Assembly (NCBI RefSeq): GCF_020037125.1 | Contig: NZ_JAIQDG010000005.1 | Coordinates: 124,001-188,000, forward strand | DNA: 64,000 nt | Direction: 5' to 3' | From: Myxococcus sp. RHSTA-1-4 | Lineage (GTDB): Bacteria > Myxococcota > Myxococcia > Myxococcales > Myxococcaceae | Shown: positions 59,850 to 64,000 of the stretch, piece by piece | Layout: each line of letters begins with the position of its first letter | How positions within the stretch are numbered: the first letter of the stretch is position 1 | Notes under the pieces: model-generated | The model's database searches: none | Told to the model about the DNA's origin: nothing | What the model saw: only the letters and a program-made list of their open reading frames with translations | Position numbers and translations under genes: made by a program

Positions 59850-60420
59850 TCATGTGCCATCAGAGTACCCCTCCGTCGTCGTTGGCCAGAGCGACGTGGA
59901 GAGGGACACCGGCCGGTCAAGCTGCTGCACCGCGCTCTCCCGGGCCTCCGGCGCGAGGTGGGCGTAGCGCATCGTCATTTCGATGGTGGCGTGGCCCATC
60001 AGCTCCTGGATGACCTTGAGCGGGACATCCCTCATGGCGAGGTGGCTGCCGTAGGTGTGGCGCAGGTCGTGCCAGGTGAGGCGATGCGCCCCTGCTCGCG
60101 GCTGATGCCCGCCCGGCTCACCGCCCGCGATAGCTGGCGCTCCGTCATGCTCGCGGTGAGCGGCTGGCCGTCCGACTGGCAGAACACGTAGGGGCCGCGC
60201 AGGTGCCGGTGCTCCTTGAGTGCGTCCACCACGGAGCCGGGCAAGTCCACCGTCCGCCCCCGTCCGCCCTTGGACAGGCCCGTCCCCCCTGCCAGATAGA
60301 GTGCCGCACCTGGAGCTTGCCGCGCTGCAAGTCCACGTCGCCCCACTGGAGCCCGATCAACTCCCCATGCCGCAGCCCCGTCTTGAGCGCCAACCGGCAG
60401 CCGACGGCATGGCGTCTTCG
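59850..60420 (-). pseudogene. Tyrosine-recombinase (phage integrase) remnant, two frameshifts and missing N-terminus
   Basis: Reading the minus strand, three frames must be joined. The first holds LALKTGLRHGELIGLQWGDV (catalytic Arg region). After a shift in a C6 run (60284-60289) the second holds GGRGRTVDLPGSVVDAL and GPYVFCQSDGQPLT. After another shift near 60085-60092 the third holds WHDLRHTYGSHLAM (His/Arg box) and LMGHATIEMTMRYAHL (His and the nucleophile Tyr). Nothing integrase-like precedes about 60420, so the N-terminal DNA-binding half is gone. Both shifts lie in C runs, so sequencing error is possible, but the missing front still makes it a relic. It points toward tRNA-Asp. Confidence 0.85.
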
Positions 60421-60559
60421 CCCCCCCCTCATCCCTACGACCCCACGCTGCACAGCCCCACGCTGCGCAAGTGCCGCAGGCCCGGCGTTCCTGTCGGACT
60501 GAGCAGGTATTACCTGGCTCTGCTTCCCGATTGGGGAGCACATCCAGGAGGCGCGCACG

Positions 60560-61900
60560 ATGGGGAGACGCCAGTGGGTGGGGGTTGTGTTGCTGTTGCT
60601 GCTGCCCATGACGGGAGGGACCTCGGAGCCTCCCGTCCCCGAGGAGGCCGCGCCCGCACCGGCCCCTCCGCCGCGCCGATGGCACTACCTGACGCGCTTG
60701 GAGGCGACGACGCTGGCGCTGCTGCCGCGCGCAGGGGCGGGCGAGAGTGAGGGCTTGGCGCAGGTGGAGCCGACCGTCATCCTCGACGGCGGCCCGGAGT
60801 TCGGCGTCAGCGTGGGCGCCCCTGTGCGGCTGCGCTTGTGGGGCGGCGGTGAGGGCGCGAGCGTCGTTCGGCGGGAGGACTGGGACAGCCTCTCGGACTG
60901 GGGACAGCTCGTGCGCGGGCTCAAGTTCGGCTCGGACACCGCGCCGCTGGGGGTGTGGTTCGGCGCGCTGGAAGGCTACAGCCTGCTCACGGGCCACCTC
61001 GTGCGGCGCTACTCCAACCGGACGAATCCCGACTATCACCCGGCCGGAGGCTTCGTCACCGGCACGGCGGGCCCGCTCTACACGGAAGCATTTGTCTCGG
61101 ACGTACTGGGCGCGCGACTGATGGGGGCGGAGTTCTCCCTCGACGTACAGCACGTCCTTTTCGGCAAGCCGAAGGAAAAGGGCCGCTACACGCTGGCTCT
61201 CTCCGCCGTGCATGACTGGGGCAAGGCGGGAGGCCGCGCAGCCCCGGTGACGCTGGCTCACCTGGACGCGACCGCCGTGGTGCTGGTGCGTCCGGGCTTT
61301 GAAGCGCTCGTGGTCGCGGGTTGGGGAGGACGGCCTGGCGAGGACGGCGTCTGGGGCGCGGTGGTGGGCGTGGGCGCGGATGCGGTGACACCCACGTTGG
61401 ACATGACACTCCGGCTGGAGGTGCGCAGGCAGCACGGCGGCTTCCGGCAGGGCTTCTTCGGCCCGGACTACGAGCTGGCGCGTTTCCATGCGGCAGGCCC
61501 TGACGGCGTGCCACTGGCCGAGGCGCCCTTTCCGGAGGGCTTCTCCCTCTATGGGGAGGCGGTGGTGGGTTGGGATGCGGTGAGCTACGGCGGGCTCTAC
61601 CGGCACCTGCAATTGTCGCTGGGCGCGGAAGTCTTCACCTGGGGCCGCTTCGACGTGGACGGCCGTGTCGCGGTGCAGCTCTTCGAGCGCAGCCTGGAAG
61701 TGGCGTTGAAGGGGCTGGGGGTGGGCATGGGGCAGCCTGGGGCGCGTTACTTGGGGGCGGCCGAAGTGCGCTGGCGGCTCCTGAGAGGGCGCCTCTACGC
61801 GCTGGGCACGGGCGGCACGCTGCTGTTCCCGCAAGGGGATGGGACGCTGCGGCCGGGGGCATTCGCTTCGGTGGGGCTTGGGGTGGACAATGCGCGCTAA
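60560..61900 (+). CDS. Exported outer-membrane-type protein of the toxin cassette
   Basis: 446 aa. Signal peptide (1-22, GVVLLLLLPMTGGTS) without lipobox Cys, then a Pro/Ala-rich linker. The remainder alternates small, aromatic and charged residues as in beta-strands, with many Gly-Trp and Gly-Tyr pairs, consistent with an outer-membrane or periplasmic beta-rich protein; the C-terminus lacks a final Phe. No family is recognised. ATG after GGAGG at good spacing. The toxin gene starts inside its last 11 bases, so both are translated together; this suggests a role in toxin placement or transfer, comparable to SitB. That role is inferred. Confidence 0.7.
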   Translation: MGRRQWVGVVLLLLLPMTGGTSEPPVPEEAAPAPAPPPRRWHYLTRLEATTLALLPRAGAGESEGLAQVEPTVILDGGPEFGVSVGAPVRLRLWGGGEGASVVRREDWDSLSDWGQLVRGLKFGSDTAPLGVWFGALEGYSLLTGHLVRRYSNRTNPDYHPAGGFVTGTAGPLYTEAFVSDVLGARLMGAEFSLDVQHVLFGKPKEKGRYTLALSAVHDWGKAGGRAAPVTLAHLDATAVVLVRPGFEALVVAGWGGRPGEDGVWGAVVGVGADAVTPTLDMTLRLEVRRQHGGFRQGFFGPDYELARFHAAGPDGVPLAEAPFPEGFSLYGEAVVGWDAVSYGGLYRHLQLSLGAEVFTWGRFDVDGRVAVQLFERSLEVALKGLGVGMGQPGARYLGAAEVRWRLLRGRLYALGTGGTLLFPQGDGTLRPGAFASVGLGVDNAR

Positions 61901-63512
61901 CACCCTGCTGCTGAGCGTGGCCCTGCTCGCAACAGGCTGCGCGTCGCTGACGCCAGCACCGGGCCGGGGCAGCAACCTGAGCTACACGCCGCGCAATGCC
62001 ACCGGGCCTGCGTTGGTGCCATCACCGAGCGAGGAACACCCGGGCCCCTCCGCCATCCTGCCACCGTCCGTCGCGGGCCCCGAGGTACCGGAACGGCTGG
62101 GCCGCCGTCGGCGTTCCCGTGAAGTTGCGACCGGAGCAAGCCCGGGCAGCGTGGCGGGAGCCGTTGGGGGCGCCGTTGCTCGTGGCACCGTGCAGGAGGA
62201 TGCGTGGGAGAAGTTGCTGACGGACGCCGGGCTGGCGGAGCAGGACGAGCGGCCCCTGGGTGGCGCGCTCTCGCCCACGCAGGCGGCGCGGCTTCTAGGA
62301 GTGCTGCTCCGTAAGCCGGTGACGCTCGGCACCTTCCCGCCGCGAATGGCCGTGGGCCATCTGCTGCGCGAGGTGCTGGAGAAGGGCGAGGTGTCCCGAG
62401 AAGAGCTGCTGCGCCGCGTGGAGCGCTTCGCCCGGGTGGCGGTGCTACGGCCGGACGGGTACCTGGCCTGGACGCGCACCGGCCGCACGCAGCAGAAGGC
62501 CGCGCCCGTGGAGTGGCGGGACGGTGCATTCCGGGCGGGCCCCTTCGAGCTGGGGCGCTTCTACGTCAGCAACGGTTTCGTCTTCCAGCTCGCGGACGAA
62601 CGGCTGGAGCCTGTCGAGGGCTCGGTGTTCGTCGAGGTGTACGACGATGCGGACTACGTGGGCCGCACCCTGGACGGAGCAGAAGCGGCGTTCGTGAAGC
62701 TGGCGCTCTCCATCGGCCACTTCTTCACCTACCCGCTGGACAGCATCGCCTCACTGAAGAACCTGCCCGCTGGCGTGGCCGCGCTCATCGCCTCCTCGCC
62801 CGAATACTTCGAGCGCTTCCGGTACATGACGCGCGGGGAGCAGGTGCAGGCAGTTGCCGAGTTGGCCACGAACCTCCTCGTGACGGCGGGCACCGCCACG
62901 GCCACCACGCGCACGATTACCGGGGCGCTGGCCGGTGCCGAAGCAGCGGTGCCGGTGCTGTCGCTGTCCGCGCAGGGAGTGCTGGCAATTGAGCGCGTCA
63001 CGGTGCCAGTGGGAAGAGCGGCAGTCGTGCTGAGCGGTGGCCCCGGGGCCGCCATCATTCTTCAACGCGCCAACACGGCAGCGCAGGGCGCCGGGCCATC
63101 GAATGGGCCTGGACAGTGGGGCCCCGCGAAGGAGTCCATGAAGCCACCTGCCCGGCGCTACCAAGAGCAAATCACGGGACATAGCGCCGAAGAGGCATAC
63201 TGGGTCGGCGGTATGAGCACGGCAGAGGGCGGCGTGAAGTTCGACGGCTTCAAGGACGGCGTGTTACTGGAGGCAAAGGGGCCCAACTACGCAAACAAGT
63301 TTGAGGACAGCCTCGATCCTAAATTCTGGTTCGCGAACTCAGGGGCAGCGGAGATGCTCAAGCAAGCACAGCGTCAGATTGAAAGAGTGCGCGGCATGGG
63401 TATCCCCATTGAATGGCATGTGGCCGAGGCGAAGGTGGCCGAAGCCATCAAGTTGCTCTTCGAGCGCAGCCTGATCAGCGAGATCAGGGTTGTTCACACC
63501 CCTCCCCTCTGA
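61890..63512 (+). CDS. Lipoprotein with C-terminal Tox-REase-5 nuclease toxin domain
   Basis: 540 aa from the ATG at 61890, which opens a lipoprotein signal (LLATGC, Cys about 16). A Pro/Ser-rich stretch leads to a conserved-looking middle (about 110-400) with helical segments and hydrophobic stretches near 330-400. The last 120 residues (from about 421) match the Tox-REase-5 family: RRYQEQITG, KFDGFKDGVLLEAKGPNYA (the D-x-n-E-A-K core of a PD-(D/E)xK nuclease), AEMLKQAQRQ, IEWHVAEAKVAEA and IRVVHTP. It likely cuts nucleic acid in rival or non-kin cells. The toxin part is visibly lower in GC than its front half, as expected for a swapped module. The adjacent Imm52-like gene would protect the producer. 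Confidence 0.85.
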   Translation: MRANTLLLSVALLATGCASLTPAPGRGSNLSYTPRNATGPALVPSPSEEHPGPSAILPPSVAGPEVPERLGRRRRSREVATGASPGSVAGAVGGAVARGTVQEDAWEKLLTDAGLAEQDERPLGGALSPTQAARLLGVLLRKPVTLGTFPPRMAVGHLLREVLEKGEVSREELLRRVERFARVAVLRPDGYLAWTRTGRTQQKAAPVEWRDGAFRAGPFELGRFYVSNGFVFQLADERLEPVEGSVFVEVYDDADYVGRTLDGAEAAFVKLALSIGHFFTYPLDSIASLKNLPAGVAALIASSPEYFERFRYMTRGEQVQAVAELATNLLVTAGTATATTRTITGALAGAEAAVPVLSLSAQGVLAIERVTVPVGRAAVVLSGGPGAAIILQRANTAAQGAGPSNGPGQWGPAKESMKPPARRYQEQITGHSAEEAYWVGGMSTAEGGVKFDGFKDGVLLEAKGPNYANKFEDSLDPKFWFANSGAAEMLKQAQRQIERVRGMGIPIEWHVAEAKVAEAIKLLFERSLISEIRVVHTPPL

Positions 63513-63524
63513 GTGGAGACCACT

Positions 63525-64000
63525 GTGACCGAGAGACCTGTGCCTGAGGGCTACTATGCCGGTGCCTACTGGGGGCCTCGACAGGAGTCGCCCGAAGAAT
63601 GCGCTCAGCGCGCGGCAAACTTCCTCAACCTCCTGGCTCCGTATGACCCGCTGCTAGCTCACTGGTACAAGCCCGCCCGGTCAGCCAAGGACGCGCGCAA
63701 GCACCCACTGATGCCGCCCGATGTGCCCACGCTCACCGGTTTATTCCGGCGCGGCGTCAACCGGGAGCGTGGCGGACCGGCCATCGAGCAACTGGGGTAC
63801 ACCCTCTGGTTTGACAACGGCGGTGGGAAGTTCGACAGGTCGGGACTTCAGATTCTCTGCGGGTGTTACTCAGAGGCAGTCTCCAATGCGTGCGTATTGA
63901 CCCTGCCCATCACCGGCCCGGAAGCAGAGCGGGTGCTCGCCGTTCCTGTGCTGGCTGGAGTGGTGCGGAGCATGGCTCTGGCCTGGGACCCTGACTGGGT
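63525..64000 (+). CDS. Imm52-family immunity protein (3' truncated by window end)
   Basis: Open from the GTG at 63525 to the window end (158 codons seen, no stop). A GGAG site lies 7 bases upstream, and the gene starts 12 bases after the toxin stop. Translation gives an acidic, Trp/Tyr-rich cytoplasmic protein: EGYYAGAYWGPRQES near the start, ECAQRAANFLNLL, GVNRERGG and a late LAWDPDW. This is the pattern of Imm52 proteins, which in many genomes sit directly after Tox-REase-5 toxins and neutralise them. The family call is from remembered motifs and context. Confidence 0.8.
   Translation, partial: MTERPVPEGYYAGAYWGPRQESPEECAQRAANFLNLLAPYDPLLAHWYKPARSAKDARKHPLMPPDVPTLTGLFRRGVNRERGGPAIEQLGYTLWFDNGGGKFDRSGLQILCGCYSEAVSNACVLTLPITGPEAERVLAVPVLAGVVRSMALAWDPDW

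Noticed and set aside
60032-61975. 647-codon minus-strand frame covering the toxin cassette partner
   Set aside because: Only its end (before about 60300) contains integrase sequence; the rest is antisense to the 446-aa gene and has no motif. It is treated as part of the integrase relic.

Overview
The window is GC-rich, densely coding bacterial DNA that reads as a myxobacterium (Myxococcota; Myxococcus or a close relative such as Corallococcus). The signs are strong third-position GC bias, many GTG/TTG starts, a MYXO-CTERM tail on a surface protein, an NtrC-type regulator next to a hybrid kinase, many lipoproteins, and a tRNA-Asp bordered by an integrase relic (the tRNA class used by myxophage Mx8). 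Genus is inferred; no rRNA is present.

Layout. 1-6.4 kb: end of a redox enzyme, a lipoprotein, sixA, cyaY, a degenerate REC-GGDEF protein, then the translation block rpsB-tsf-pyrH-frr on the minus strand. 6.4-20.7 kb: secA, an RlmM-like rRNA methyltransferase, a degenerate GGDEF-like protein, an M23 peptidase, a PP2C phosphatase, recN, a SWIM-SNF2 ATPase, a D-2-hydroxyacid dehydrogenase and apt. 20.8-24.9 kb: a Hod/AqdC-like alpha/beta-fold dioxygenase candidate, then a tightly overlapped TetR-MFS-coaD-MBL operon with a clear promoter and operator. 24.9-34.8 kb: a secreted GH13 lipoprotein, a 5'-nucleotidase-like protein, a DUF218 protein and nadK, a hybrid kinase/sigma-54 activator pair behind a -24/-12 promoter, and an apparently active diguanylate cyclase. 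34.9-44.9 kb: surface-glycan type enzymes, the fadI-fadJ pair, and a LamG/MYXO-CTERM surface protein.

45-59.5 kb is an alpha-glucan utilisation locus of two divergent operons. One encodes a GH13 isoamylase-type lipoprotein, a porin-like barrel, a GH13 amylase lipoprotein and hemE. The other encodes MalK, a fused binding protein-permease (MalE-MalF in one chain), MalG, and a lipoprotein with six repeats. Together they could trim starch or glycogen at the surface, pass maltodextrins through the outer membrane and import them by ABC transport.

59.6-64 kb is accessory DNA. tRNA-Val and tRNA-Asp are followed by a terminator and a frameshifted tyrosine integrase pointing at tRNA-Asp. Next comes a three-gene cassette: an outer-membrane-type protein, a lipoprotein with a C-terminal Tox-REase-5 nuclease domain, and an Imm52-like immunity gene cut by the window end. 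The layout resembles the SitBAI lipoprotein toxin cassettes that myxobacteria pass between kin by outer-membrane exchange, and it is the most interesting system here.
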